This document shows, one piece after another, positions 15,784 to 24,396 of a stretch of DNA of 40,388 nucleotides. The position numbers were made by a program, and so were the translations under genes. The notes below the pieces were generated by a model. The model had not been told where the DNA came from. It did not search any database and saw only the letters and a program-made list of their open reading frames with translations. Every line of letters starts with the position of its first letter. Positions within the stretch are counted from its first letter, which is position 1. The DNA is from Intestinibacter bartlettii (lineage in GTDB: Bacteria; Bacillota; Clostridia; Peptostreptococcales; Peptostreptococcaceae), in assembly GCF_018917435.1 (NCBI RefSeq), contig NZ_JAHLOQ010000031.1, positions 1 through 40,388 on the forward strand. The letters run 5' to 3'.

Positions 15784-17013
15784 ATGACAGTATACGAAGA
15801 GTTAGTCGAAAGAGGACTTATCGCACAAGTAACTGATGAAGATGAATTAAAAGAATTGATAAATGCAGGTAAAGCAACATTCTATATAGGATTTGATGCT
15901 ACTGCTGATTCTCTACACGTAGGTCACTTCATGGCTTTATGTTTAATGAAGAGATTACAAATGTCTGGTAATAGACCAATAGCACTAGTAGGTGGAGGAA
16001 CTACAATGATAGGGGACCCATCTGGTAGAAGTGATATGAGACAAATGATGACTCCAGAGATGATAAACCACAACTGCGAGTGCTTCAAAAAACAAATGGC
16101 GAAATTTATAGATTTCTCAGATGATAAAGCAATATTAGTAAACAATGCTGACTGGTTACTTGACTTAAACTATGTAGACGTATTAAGAGAAGTTGGTTCT
16201 TGCTTTAGTGTTAACAGAATGCTTTCTGCTGAATGTTACAAACAAAGAATGGACAGAGAAGGTGGACTTACTTTCTTAGAATTCAACTACATGATAATGC
16301 AAGCTTACGATTTCTACCAATTATACCAAAAATACGGATGCCAAATGCAATTAGGTGGAAACGACCAATGGTCAAACATGCTTGCAGGAACTGATTTAAT
16401 AAGACGTAAATTAGGTGAAAATGCATACGCTATGACTATAACTTTACTTCTTAACTCTGAAGGAAAGAAAATGGGTAAAACTCAATCAGGTGCTGTATGG
16501 CTAGATCCTAACAAAACTTCTCCATTTGAATTCTACCAATACTGGAGAAACGTATCAGATGCTGATGTTATAAAATGTTTAAAAATGCTTACTTTCTTAC
16601 CACTTGAAGAAATAAAAGCAATGGAAAACTGGGAAGGTAGCGAACTTAACAAAGCTAAAGAAATACTTGCATATGAATTAACTAAATTAGTTCACAGTGA
16701 AGAAGATGCAGTAGCTGCTCAAGAAAGTTCAAGAGCATTATTCAGCCAAGGTAACGCTGCAAACATGCCAACAGTTGAATTAACTGATGCCGATTTAGAA
16801 GATGGTAAAATAGACATAATAAGCTTACTTGTTAAAGCAGACCTTGCACCATCAAGATCAGAAGCTAGACGTAATATACAACAAGGTGGAGTTTCTGTAA
16901 ATGGTGAAAAAGTTACAGATATCCAAGCTACAGTTGCTAAGGAAGAATTAGTAGGTGACGGTGCAGTTGTTAAACGTGGTAAAAAGAAATTCAAAAAAGT
17001 TGTAGTAAAATAA
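15784..17013 (+). CDS. tyrS: Tyrosyl-tRNA synthetase
   Basis: Class I synthetase of 409 residues that attaches tyrosine to tRNA-Tyr. The HIGH motif is HVGH at residues 45-48, and KMSKS appears as KMGKT near residue 230. Substrate-binding residues in the [13 protein letters not shown] and GGNDQWSN stretches are typical of the bacterial type. The C-terminal S4-like tRNA-binding domain runs from about residue 345 ([18 protein letters not shown]). ATG 15784 follows AGGAG at 15771-15775; a GTG at 15775 would overlap the ribosome binding site. Regulation is by the T-box upstream. Confidence 0.97.
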   Translation: MTVYEELVERGLIAQVTDEDELKELINAGKATFYIGFDATADSLHVGHFMALCLMKRLQMSGNRPIALVGGGTTMIGDPSGRSDMRQMMTPEMINHNCECFKKQMAKFIDFSDDKAILVNNADWLLDLNYVDVLREVGSCFSVNRMLSAECYKQRMDREGGLTFLEFNYMIMQAYDFYQLYQKYGCQMQLGGNDQWSNMLAGTDLIRRKLGENAYAMTITLLLNSEGKKMGKTQSGAVWLDPNKTSPFEFYQYWRNVSDADVIKCLKMLTFLPLEEIKAMENWEGSELNKAKEILAYELTKLVHSEEDAVAAQESSRALFSQGNAANMPTVELTDADLEDGKIDIISLLVKADLAPSRSEARRNIQQGGVSVNGEKVTDIQATVAKEELVGDGAVVKRGKKKFKKVVVK

Positions 17014-17045
17014 TAGATACAACTTATATATTATAAGATAGATTT

Positions 17046-17083
17046 AAAAAGGAGTGAACGAAATTATTTCGTCACTCCTTTTT
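17046..17083. terminator. Bidirectional terminator between tyrS and the lipoate ligase gene
   Basis: AAAAAGGAGTGAACGAAA and TTTCGTCACTCCTTTTT form a long hairpin with one bulged base; T runs lie on both strands. Confidence 0.85.
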
Positions 17084-17142
17084 GATTTTATACTATTTAG
17101 ACAGAATATATTATCTCAATAATTAACTTAATATATTAAAGA

Positions 17143-18129
17143 TTATTTAACTCCCATTATACCATCGACTAAAACATCTACAGTTGCATTTAAGAAGTAG
17201 TCGTTTATATTTACGTCTTTTAGAGCCTCTTTTATGCCTTCTTCGCTGTGTTTAACGCCAGTTAATTTTTGTTCTATAAAAGATACATCTTCTTTTCCAA
17301 AGAAGTCACCAAAGAATTTGATATCAGTTATGATACCTTTATCAACATTTAAGTTGAACTCAACATTTCCACCTGGATATTTTAATTCATTACTTAAAGC
17401 AAATTTTGGTGAATTACCGTAATTCCATTCCCAAGTGCTGTATTTTTCTTCAACAAGTTTTTCTATAGCAGCTATATCTTCATCAGTCATAGTATACATT
17501 TTACTATCTTTATCTGTTTTAGCTATGAAATCCATTAGATAGTCTTTAAATTCTAAAACTGTCATAGGTGTTTTTAAATGTTCGCTTATATTAGTAACTC
17601 TTGATTTAACAGATTTAACAGATTTTCCTTCGAATTTAATAGGTTTCACTTTTAAAGCAGCTGATATATCGTTTATTTCAGAAGAAAACATAAGTGTACC
17701 ATGATGCATTACTTTATCTTTATAGTTGTATTGTGCATTTCCTGAGAATTTTTGACCGTCTATTAATAAGTCGTTGCGCCCAGAAAATTCAGCATTTACG
17801 CCAAGACCTTTTAATGCATCTACAATTGGCATTGTAAAACGTTTAAAATCACTAAAACTATTATTATTACAAGCTATAAAAGTAAAGCAAAGATTTCCTA
17901 AGTCATGAAAAACAGCTCCACCACCTGATTGTCTTCTAACTACTTTAATATTGTTTTCTTTAACATATTCGTAATTTATTTCAGATAAAGTATTTTGATT
18001 TTTTCCAACTACGATTGCAGAATCATTTCTCCAAAGTAAAAATAAATCCTCAGTTGCATTTTTTAAGAAATATTCTTCCATTGCTAAGTTAAAGTATGGA
18101 TTAGTTCTTTCGTTGTAAATTAATAACAT
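17143..18129 (-). CDS. lplA: Lipoate-protein ligase A
   Basis: Enzyme of 328 residues that activates lipoate with ATP and attaches it to lipoyl domains of proteins such as GcvH or 2-oxoacid dehydrogenases. The catalytic N-terminal region contains RRQSGGGAVFHDLGN (residues 65-79) with the RRxSGGG(A)VxHDxGN signature. SGNAQYNYKDKVMHHGTLMFS fits the lysine-containing lipoate-binding segment. About residue 250 onwards forms the accessory C-terminal domain, so it is the two-domain type able to form lipoyl-AMP itself. Ribosome binding site GGGAGGA. Possible partner genes for glycine cleavage are not in this window. Confidence 0.93.
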   Translation of the reverse strand: MLLIYNERTNPYFNLAMEEYFLKNATEDLFLLWRNDSAIVVGKNQNTLSEINYEYVKENNIKVVRRQSGGGAVFHDLGNLCFTFIACNNNSFSDFKRFTMPIVDALKGLGVNAEFSGRNDLLIDGQKFSGNAQYNYKDKVMHHGTLMFSSEINDISAALKVKPIKFEGKSVKSVKSRVTNISEHLKTPMTVLEFKDYLMDFIAKTDKDSKMYTMTDEDIAAIEKLVEEKYSTWEWNYGNSPKFALSNELKYPGGNVEFNLNVDKGIITDIKFFGDFFGKEDVSFIEQKLTGVKHSEEGIKEALKDVNINDYFLNATVDVLVDGIMGVK

Positions 18130-18256
18130 TAAATTGTTGTCCTCCCATAAATTTAAAAAAATTTTTCAATATAAATACAATATGAATTTACATTTTCTCA
18201 TAATGTTTTCGACATAAATATCAAATATCCTTTAATTTATTTCAAAAAAATGGAAT

Positions 18257-19603
18257 TTATTGATTTAAGTTAACCTCTTCATTAAAATTTTCATTTTTAG
18301 AAATCTTAAATTTTTTTCTCAAAAAATGAACTAAAGGTACTATATATAAATAAAATGCAAATGGGATATAACTGTAGCTATTGATTTTAAGAACTGAACA
18401 AGGGACAAGGGCTGCTATACACCATGGAATTAGTGCAGGTGTTAGTATTGCTGAATTTGAAAAATCAAGAGCCATTTCTTCAACAGTATCATTTTTATAT
18501 AAATCTTTCATTATATCTAGTGTTAATATTATTGCAATAGTTTGGCTACATCCAACTGCTGCATTTACAATTCCAAGACCTACTGTAACTAAAAATAAAG
18601 ATGATCTAGATAAATTTTTTTCTTTTAATTTTACCTTTAATCCCTCAAATACATTTAGTCCACTGAAAAAGCCTGATATAGAGCATGAAATAATTATTAT
18701 ATAGCATGTTTTTAACATAGATATTATTCCGCCACCGTGAATTATATTTTTTAAAATTTCAGAGTTATTTGTATATCCAAAAACTAGATGTTTAACAAAG
18801 TCTGTAAAAGTTGTATTTTGAATCGTCATATCTAAAATAAATGCGCACAATACACTTATTGGTATAGAATGAGTTATCTGTACTTTACAGATAGAAAGAA
18901 CAAATAATATTATAGCAGGCAGTAATAGTAAAAATGATACATGATAATAGTTGTATAATTCAGTGCTCAAGTCACTACTTATTGATGTAAGAGGATATCT
19001 TAATGAAAATATAAGATACAAGGCTATACATAGTATAAATGGAATTATATTATCGATAATAAGTTTTTTTACATAGTCAAATAATTTTAAATTAGTTAAA
19101 TTACAAAGAAGTAGCAAGCTTGATGAAAGAGGCGATGTTCTATCACCAAAATATGCTCCTGAGAAAATTGCACCACCTAACAATCCTAAATTTATTCCAG
19201 AAGCCTTACCAATTATAATAAGAGGTATTCCAATAGCACTAACAGTACCAAATGAAGTACCTATAAGCATAGATATTAAACTTGTAATTAAAAATGCAGA
19301 TAATATAAATAATTTTGGATTAACATATTTCAAAGAATAATATATAATGCTAGAAATTGTTCCAGAGCTAAGCCATGAGCTAATTAACATACCTATAAGT
19401 ATTAGTATTATAATTATATTTAGTGATTTTTTTGTTTCATTCCAGTATAATAACCCAATCTTTTTAAGTGAATATCCTTTTTTTATTCCTACAAATGTAA
19501 AAAATAAAAGAGATATAGTAAGACCATATCCTAAAAATATATTATTAAGTACGCTGAAAACAAGTATGAGTAATGTAAATAAAATACCTAAAAAAATTAG
19601 CAT
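18257..19603 (-). CDS. NhaC-family Na+/H+ antiporter-like transporter
   Basis: Integral membrane protein of 448 residues with about 11 hydrophobic segments. GAYFGDRTSPLSSS at about residues 147-160 and ALIPWCIAA near the end are typical NhaC-family motifs, with the acidic GDRTSP element likely involved in cation transport. AGGAGGG precedes the ATG. The gene is divergent from the riboswitch-controlled NhaC relative on the plus strand, but its own upstream region shows no lysine riboswitch. Na+/H+ exchange or amino acid/malate-lactate type exchange are possible; substrate unproven. Confidence 0.85.
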   Translation of the reverse strand: MLIFLGILFTLLILVFSVLNNIFLGYGLTISLLFFTFVGIKKGYSLKKIGLLYWNETKKSLNIIIILILIGMLISSWLSSGTISSIIYYSLKYVNPKLFILSAFLITSLISMLIGTSFGTVSAIGIPLIIIGKASGINLGLLGGAIFSGAYFGDRTSPLSSSLLLLCNLTNLKLFDYVKKLIIDNIIPFILCIALYLIFSLRYPLTSISSDLSTELYNYYHVSFLLLLPAIILFVLSICKVQITHSIPISVLCAFILDMTIQNTTFTDFVKHLVFGYTNNSEILKNIIHGGGIISMLKTCYIIIISCSISGFFSGLNVFEGLKVKLKEKNLSRSSLFLVTVGLGIVNAAVGCSQTIAIILTLDIMKDLYKNDTVEEMALDFSNSAILTPALIPWCIAALVPCSVLKINSYSYIPFAFYLYIVPLVHFLRKKFKISKNENFNEEVNLNQ

Positions 19604-19802
19604 ATAAAACCCTCCTTTTATAAATGATATTTTATATAAAATATTGATTTTGTTATAAATTGTAGCACTGATAAGTAAGTTTTTAAACTAAAATATTATG
19701 ATTTTAAAGAAAATCTATAATATACTTGATTTTAAAGTTGCAGTATGTAATTAATAAATTGAATAAAAATATAAATTTTATTTAAAAAATATAACAATGC
19801 AC

Positions 19803-19831
19803 TTGAATATATTACATAATTAATATATAAT
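19803..19831 (+). promoter_or_regulatory. Promoter of the lysine riboswitch transcript
   Basis: TTGAAT (19803-19808) and TATAAT (19826-19831) are 17 bases apart, followed about 30 bases later by the riboswitch aptamer. Confidence 0.75.
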
Positions 19832-19862
19832 ATAAAAGAAATAACAAACAAATGAATATATA

Positions 19863-20030
19863 TAGTAAGGTAGAGGTGCAATATACAATAGTACAAATGA
19901 CGAGGGAAGCTGATGACTTATTTCGAAAGGGTATGTTGCCGAAGTATATAGGCGATACTTTAAACCTATATAACTGGGGGTATATAAAATATATATATCA
20001 CTGTCACTAAATGTGGAGAGCTATCATAAA
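19863..20030 (+). ncRNA. Lysine riboswitch (L-box) aptamer
   Basis: Conserved blocks occur in order: AGGTAGAGGTGC, AGTACAAATGA, GGGAAGCTGATG, GCCGAAG, ACTGGGG, CTGTCACTAAATGTGGAGAGCTATC. This is the class signature of the lysine aptamer, with the central five-helix junction. Lysine should reduce expression of the transporter gene 245 bases downstream of the aptamer. Confidence 0.94.
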
Positions 20031-20173
20031 CTTATCTTTTAACATATGAAATTAGCATATCTGATTAATGTGAACCTTCGACATACAAATTAAAATTAAT
20101 TTCTACAAATATTTATCATATAAAGAATAAGATTAAAAAATATTTAGAAAAAAATATGTATGGAGAAGCACAC

Positions 20174-20195
20174 AATCTGATTAATTCGGATTTTT
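20174..20195 (+). terminator. Candidate expression-platform terminator of the lysine riboswitch
   Basis: AATCTGA and TCGGATT pair over a five-base loop and are followed by a T run. CTGATTAATG at 20060-20069 resembles CTGATTAATT inside this hairpin (20177-20186), so alternative pairing is possible. The link to lysine binding is inference. Confidence 0.45.
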
Positions 20196-20244
20196 AACAG
20201 TTTTAGTGGACCTTTCTGATATTCATAAATATTAGGAGGATAAA

Positions 20245-21996
20245 ATGAAAAATCAAAAAACAAAAATAGCATTAATATCGATTATGATATTTATGATGTC
20301 TACTGTAATGGCATTTGCCGAAGAAGTAGATATTGTCCAAGTTAATGCAGATAAATACGGTGTATTAACATTAATACCACCAATAGTTGCGATAGTGCTT
20401 GCATTTATTACAAAAAACGTAGTGATATCTTTAGCTATCGGAATCATGTCTGGAGGATTTATTCTTAATTTTGCAGGAATCAATATTTTTTATACAATAA
20501 TTCAAGCATTTTTAGATTTAGTAAGTAGAGCAGTAGAATCTCTTGCAGATCCTTGGCATGCAGGTATAATTTTACAAGTTTTAGCAATAGGTGGAGTTAT
20601 AAACCTAGTAAGTAAAATGGGTGGAGCAAAGGCAATAGCTGAAGCATTATCTAAAAAAGCAAAAACTGCAAAGTCAGCACAGCTTATAACTTGGTTTGCA
20701 GGTCTTTTAGTATTCTTTGATGATTATGCAAATTCACTAATAATAGGGCCTATGATGAGACCTGTAACTGATAAAATGAAAATCTCAAGAGAGAGATTAG
20801 CATTTATAATAGATGCAACTGCTGCTCCAGTGGCAGGACTTGCAATAATTTCAACTTGGATAGGACTAGAAGTTGGACTTATAGGAGACGCTTTTAATTC
20901 AATCGGTGTAAATGAAAATGCATTTGGCGTATTTTTAAATACAATACCATTTAGATTTTATAATATATTAATATTAGCATTTATTGTTATAACATCATGC
21001 TTATTAAAAGAGTTTGGTCCAATGAGAAAATGTGAATTAGAAGCGAGACGTGGTGGAAAAAGTCTTGCTGATGGAAACGAATTAAACAAAAAAATATCGC
21101 AAGAACACGATGATTTAGAACCTTTAGAAGGTGTTGTACCAAATATATGGAGTGCTATAATACCAATAGGAACATTAATAGTAGGAGCATTAATTGCTTT
21201 CTATTATAGTGGTTATACTACTATAATGGCTGGAGATAATAATGTATCAATCGAAATAATGAAAAATGCACCATTTTCATTTGAAGCTATAAGAGAAGCA
21301 TTTAGTAATTCAGATGCATCAGTGGCATTATTCCAATCAGCATTATTTGCGGGAATAGTTGCTATGATTATGGGAGCAAGTAAAAAAATGTTTACAATAA
21401 GTCAAGGTATAGAAATATGGGTAGATGGAATGAAAACTTTACTTATAACTTGTGTAATATTAATATGTGCATGGTCATTAAGTTCAGTTATAAAAGAATT
21501 AGGAACTGCTAAATTCTTAATAAACTACTTATCAGATTCAATACCAGCATTTACACTGCCAAGTATAATATTTGTTTTAGGAGCAATAATATCATTTGCA
21601 ACAGGAACATCTTATGGAACAATGGGTATACTTATGCCACTTGCTATACCACTAGCATACTCAATAAATCCTGATATGAGCTATGTAATAGTATCGACAA
21701 GTGCAGTATTAACAGGTGCAATATTTGGAGATCACTGTTCACCAATATCAGATACAACAATATTATCTTCAATGGGTGCAGGATGCCATCATATAGATCA
21801 TGTTAGAACACAAATACCATACTCTTTATTTGTAGGTAGTATAACTATATTATTTGGTTATATACCAGCAGGATTTGGAGTACCTGTTTATATAGTACTT
21901 CCTGTAGCATTAGCTGCAATATTTGCAGGAGTACAAATCTTTGGTAAGAGCGTAGATATAAATGAAGAAGTAAATATAGATGAACAAGTACAATAA
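20245..21996 (+). CDS. lysW: LysW, NhaC-type lysine transporter
   Basis: A 583-residue membrane protein of the NhaC family. An N-terminal hydrophobic segment ending near AFAEEV looks like a signal or first membrane helix; about eleven further helices follow. Motifs include FFDDYANSLIIGPMMRPVTDK at about residues 157-177 and GAIFGDHCSPISDTTILS at about 491-508, the GDHCSP block being typical of the family. NhaC homologues with a lysine riboswitch were named LysW and assigned to lysine uptake by comparative genomics (established knowledge). GAGG-type ribosome binding site TAGGAGGATAAA. Function rests on riboswitch plus family. Confidence 0.88.
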   Translation: MKNQKTKIALISIMIFMMSTVMAFAEEVDIVQVNADKYGVLTLIPPIVAIVLAFITKNVVISLAIGIMSGGFILNFAGINIFYTIIQAFLDLVSRAVESLADPWHAGIILQVLAIGGVINLVSKMGGAKAIAEALSKKAKTAKSAQLITWFAGLLVFFDDYANSLIIGPMMRPVTDKMKISRERLAFIIDATAAPVAGLAIISTWIGLEVGLIGDAFNSIGVNENAFGVFLNTIPFRFYNILILAFIVITSCLLKEFGPMRKCELEARRGGKSLADGNELNKKISQEHDDLEPLEGVVPNIWSAIIPIGTLIVGALIAFYYSGYTTIMAGDNNVSIEIMKNAPFSFEAIREAFSNSDASVALFQSALFAGIVAMIMGASKKMFTISQGIEIWVDGMKTLLITCVILICAWSLSSVIKELGTAKFLINYLSDSIPAFTLPSIIFVLGAIISFATGTSYGTMGILMPLAIPLAYSINPDMSYVIVSTSAVLTGAIFGDHCSPISDTTILSSMGAGCHHIDHVRTQIPYSLFVGSITILFGYIPAGFGVPVYIVLPVALAAIFAGVQIFGKSVDINEEVNIDEQVQ

Positions 21997-22039
21997 TTTA
22001 AACTAAAAAATAAATTAATCATATAATCTAAGAAATTTA

Positions 22040-22108
22040 AATCAATCAAAATATAAATTAACAATCAATCAAAATATAAATTAACAATCAATCAAAATAT
22101 AAATCAAA
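22040..22108. repeat. Tandem 23-bp repeats downstream of lysW
   Basis: The unit AATCAATCAAAATATAAAT plus TAAC occurs at 22040-22062 and 22063-22085, and a third copy at 22086 differs after TATAAAT, continuing as AAATATAAATCAAA. The copies are directly adjacent, typical of replication slippage; no function is apparent. Confidence 0.85.
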
Positions 22109-22120
22109 TATAAATCAAAA

Positions 22121-22152
22121 ACTGCTGAGTAATATAGAACTCAGCAGTTTTT
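22121..22152 (+). terminator. lysW terminator
   Basis: ACTGCTGAGT and ACTCAGCAGT form a ten-base stem with an eight-base loop followed by TTTTT. Confidence 0.9.
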
Positions 22153-22180
22153 AATTTATATAAAAAGTCAAAGTAAATAG

Positions 22181-22264
22181 TCATCAGCATTGTTGGCGCC
22201 ACGAACAAAGCGAATTTTAAGCAATGGACGAAGTCATTGGCGATATGAGCAAAGCCAATTTTAT
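22181..22264. repeat. GC-richer palindromic intergenic repeat pair
   Basis: Two imperfect direct copies are seen: TTGGCGCCACGAACAAAGCG plus AATTTTA (22192-22218) and TTGGCGATATGAGCAAAGCC plus AATTTTA (22238-22264). The second contains ATTGGC and GCCAAT as inverted arms, and GCAATGG/GTCATTGG lies between. The G+C content stands out from the AT-rich surroundings. It has no open frame and resembles dispersed intergenic repeat families; spread in the genome is not tested here. The rest of the 21997-22358 gap (22265-22358) shows only a distant GAAGGGAG before the next gene. Confidence 0.6.
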
Positions 22265-22358
22265 AAAAATTACTATTTTGGGAATAATAATTAAAAAATA
22301 ACTATAGAAGGGAGAAAAACTACTTTATATAAAAAATAAATATAAGTAGCAAAAAATT

Positions 22359-23552
22359 ATGCCTTATGTAAATTTTAAAGAGGAAAATTATAAATTAAAG
22401 AAACAAATATTAAAGAGAAAAGAAAATAATAAAAAGATTAGGCAACAAATAAAAAAAGACAAAACATTAGTTGAAGGATACAGTCTTTCAGGAGAGTATA
22501 GTTTTAAAAATACAAAAAAACAATTTATTGGAACACAAGGTGTGTTAAAAGAAGATGATTTTAAATTAATCTCTGGAGAAGATTTTATTTGTGCAAATTT
22601 TTTTAATTGTAAATTTCAAAATATAAAATTTATAGACTGCTCATTTATTGGATGCAACTTTAAAAAATGTAGCTTTGGTGGTGGAGGAATTATTTTTGAA
22701 AATTGCACATTTGTAAAAACTGATTCAATAAAAACGCCATCTTTAAATATTAAAGATAATTTTTCTTGTTATTTTGAAGATTGTTATATATATGCTCAGT
22801 TTAAAGGGAGTAATTTAGCTTATGCATTGTTTGAAAGATGTACATTTGAAAATACAGACTTTGAATTAAGTGATATGCAGGCTGTTATAATTGTAGAGAG
22901 TGATCTTTTTAAAATCGTAGTTAGCGACTGTGCTATGCAAAATTTTAAAACACAAAAATGTTATATGAGTGATTTTGAATTTGATGATAAATATATGACT
23001 ACATTTGATAGCAAAACTTTCTTTGATAAGCTAGTTATAAGAAAGAAAGACAGGGATGAATATGAAGGCGTATATATGATATATCAAAATATTTCATTTC
23101 AATATAAGCAAAATACTTTAGATAGTAATTTTGGAGAATACTATTTTCTAGGAAAAAGGGCCGAACATAAAACTTTAGACTTTTTACCTAAAATAAAATC
23201 TTATTTATATTGGTTCTCATGTGGGTATGGAGAAAGACCAATTTATAGTATTTATTTTAGTCTTGCTATAATATTTTTATGTACATTTTTATTTTTAATA
23301 ATTGGAGTCAAAATAGATGGACATGTAGTTCAGTATTGTAATTTAAAGACGATAGAGTTTTTCTCCTTTGAAAAGTTTTTTAGAGATTTTATGGAGGCAT
23401 TTTCGCTTAGCGTAGGATTATTTACTGGAGTCGGAAATGAAGCATGTTCACCTATATTATCATCTGATATTATCGCTGATTTAGAAATGATGGTGGGTGT
23501 TATCGTTATGGGAGTAGGATTAGGTACATTAACTAAAAAAATTATAAGATAG
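22359..23552 (+). CDS. Pentapeptide-repeat protein with two-helix channel-like C-terminus
   Basis: A 397-residue protein. Residues 1-60 are charged and coiled-coil-like; residues 70-205 carry loose pentapeptide repeats such as ANFFN, CKFQN, CSFIG, CNFKK, CSFGG, CTFEN and TDFEL, which fold as a right-handed beta-helix. A hydrophobic helix at about 296-318 is followed by a pore-like loop with FSLSVGLFTGVGN near 350-362 and a last helix around 375-392. That pattern resembles the 2TM layout of ion channel proteins, though the selectivity-filter motif TVGYG is not strictly present. The ATG at 22359 has only a weak ribosome binding site; an in-frame stop lies just upstream, and GAAGGGAG at 22307 is too far away. 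Function unknown. Confidence 0.7.
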   Translation: MPYVNFKEENYKLKKQILKRKENNKKIRQQIKKDKTLVEGYSLSGEYSFKNTKKQFIGTQGVLKEDDFKLISGEDFICANFFNCKFQNIKFIDCSFIGCNFKKCSFGGGGIIFENCTFVKTDSIKTPSLNIKDNFSCYFEDCYIYAQFKGSNLAYALFERCTFENTDFELSDMQAVIIVESDLFKIVVSDCAMQNFKTQKCYMSDFEFDDKYMTTFDSKTFFDKLVIRKKDRDEYEGVYMIYQNISFQYKQNTLDSNFGEYYFLGKRAEHKTLDFLPKIKSYLYWFSCGYGERPIYSIYFSLAIIFLCTFLFLIIGVKIDGHVVQYCNLKTIEFFSFEKFFRDFMEAFSLSVGLFTGVGNEACSPILSSDIIADLEMMVGVIVMGVGLGTLTKKIIR

Positions 23553-23594
23553 TTTTAATATTTAAGGTTTAATAAAGGTAGAGATGATAATATG

Positions 23595-23635
23595 GCTAAT
23601 CATATATTATAGTTTTATATATGATTAGCTTGTTT
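23595..23635 (+). terminator. Terminator after the pentapeptide-repeat gene
   Basis: GCTAATCATATAT and ATATATGATTAGC form a 13-base perfect stem followed by TTGTTTT. Confidence 0.8.
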
Positions 23636-23709
23636 TATATAAACAAAAGTGTAAATATTGCATTTTTATGATACAATTAAAAAAAAGATACTAGCAACGG
23701 AGGAGTACA

Positions 23710-24366
23710 ATGAATTCAATTGAAAGAATAGATGAATTTTTGAGACTACAGGATAAAGGAATTCCTTTAGAAGAAATAGCTTCTACTTTAGGAGTGAAAC
23801 CTCAGACATTAAAAAGAAGTTTAAATAAAAATGGATATAAAAATGTAAAAGGAAAATATTTAAAAAAAGATATTTGCGAGAGTAATGCTTCTGTCCAAGT
23901 TGCATTTGAAGATACTAATTTAATTGAACAAAAAAATTCAAATAATACTAAAACTACAAGAGCTGATACTAAAAAGAAAAAAACAGTAGTTAAATCTAAA
24001 AAAGAAAATCAAAAAGAAAAAAATACATTAGAAAAAAGTTTAAAGACTAATGCTAATAGTAAAACTAAAAATAAATCGAAAAAAGATAAAAAAATTAATT
24101 TAACTCAAGAAGATTTAGATAAGTTGTGTGAAGTTTATGATTGGTATTTAGAAGTGAAAGATTTTAAATCTTTAAAAAGAAAAACACGCAAAAAAGATAT
24201 TAATATAGACTTTAATGAGACAGAAGATAAAACGATAAGTATAAAAGTAGATAAAGGTGTTTGGGAAGACTTTTTACGCTTATGTAGCAACTCAAATTAT
24301 GACAGAAAAACTTTAGTTACTCAGGCATTAAATGATTTTATGAAGGCCCATAAGGATTTGCTTTAA
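23710..24366 (+). CDS. HTH DNA-binding protein with Lys-rich linker
   Basis: A 218-residue protein. Residues 8-41 form a helix-turn-helix (LRLQDKGIPLEEIASTLGV then KPQTLKRSLNKNG), similar to Sigma70-r4-like or MerR-like short HTH units. A long basic linker, about residues 70-135, is rich in Lys and Asn. Residues about 170-218 hold IKVDKGVWEDFLRLC and TLVTQALNDFMKAH, a pattern like a ribbon-helix-helix or a small helical oligomerisation domain. GGAGGAG precedes ATG 23710. The binding site and regulon are not evident. The gene is followed by a membrane-anchored protein 30 bases later, which suggests a common transcript. Confidence 0.65.
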   Translation: MNSIERIDEFLRLQDKGIPLEEIASTLGVKPQTLKRSLNKNGYKNVKGKYLKKDICESNASVQVAFEDTNLIEQKNSNNTKTTRADTKKKKTVVKSKKENQKEKNTLEKSLKTNANSKTKNKSKKDKKINLTQEDLDKLCEVYDWYLEVKDFKSLKRKTRKKDINIDFNETEDKTISIKVDKGVWEDFLRLCSNSNYDRKTLVTQALNDFMKAHKDLL

Positions 24367-24396
24367 AGTAAGAATATTTGAATAGGGGATTTATTG

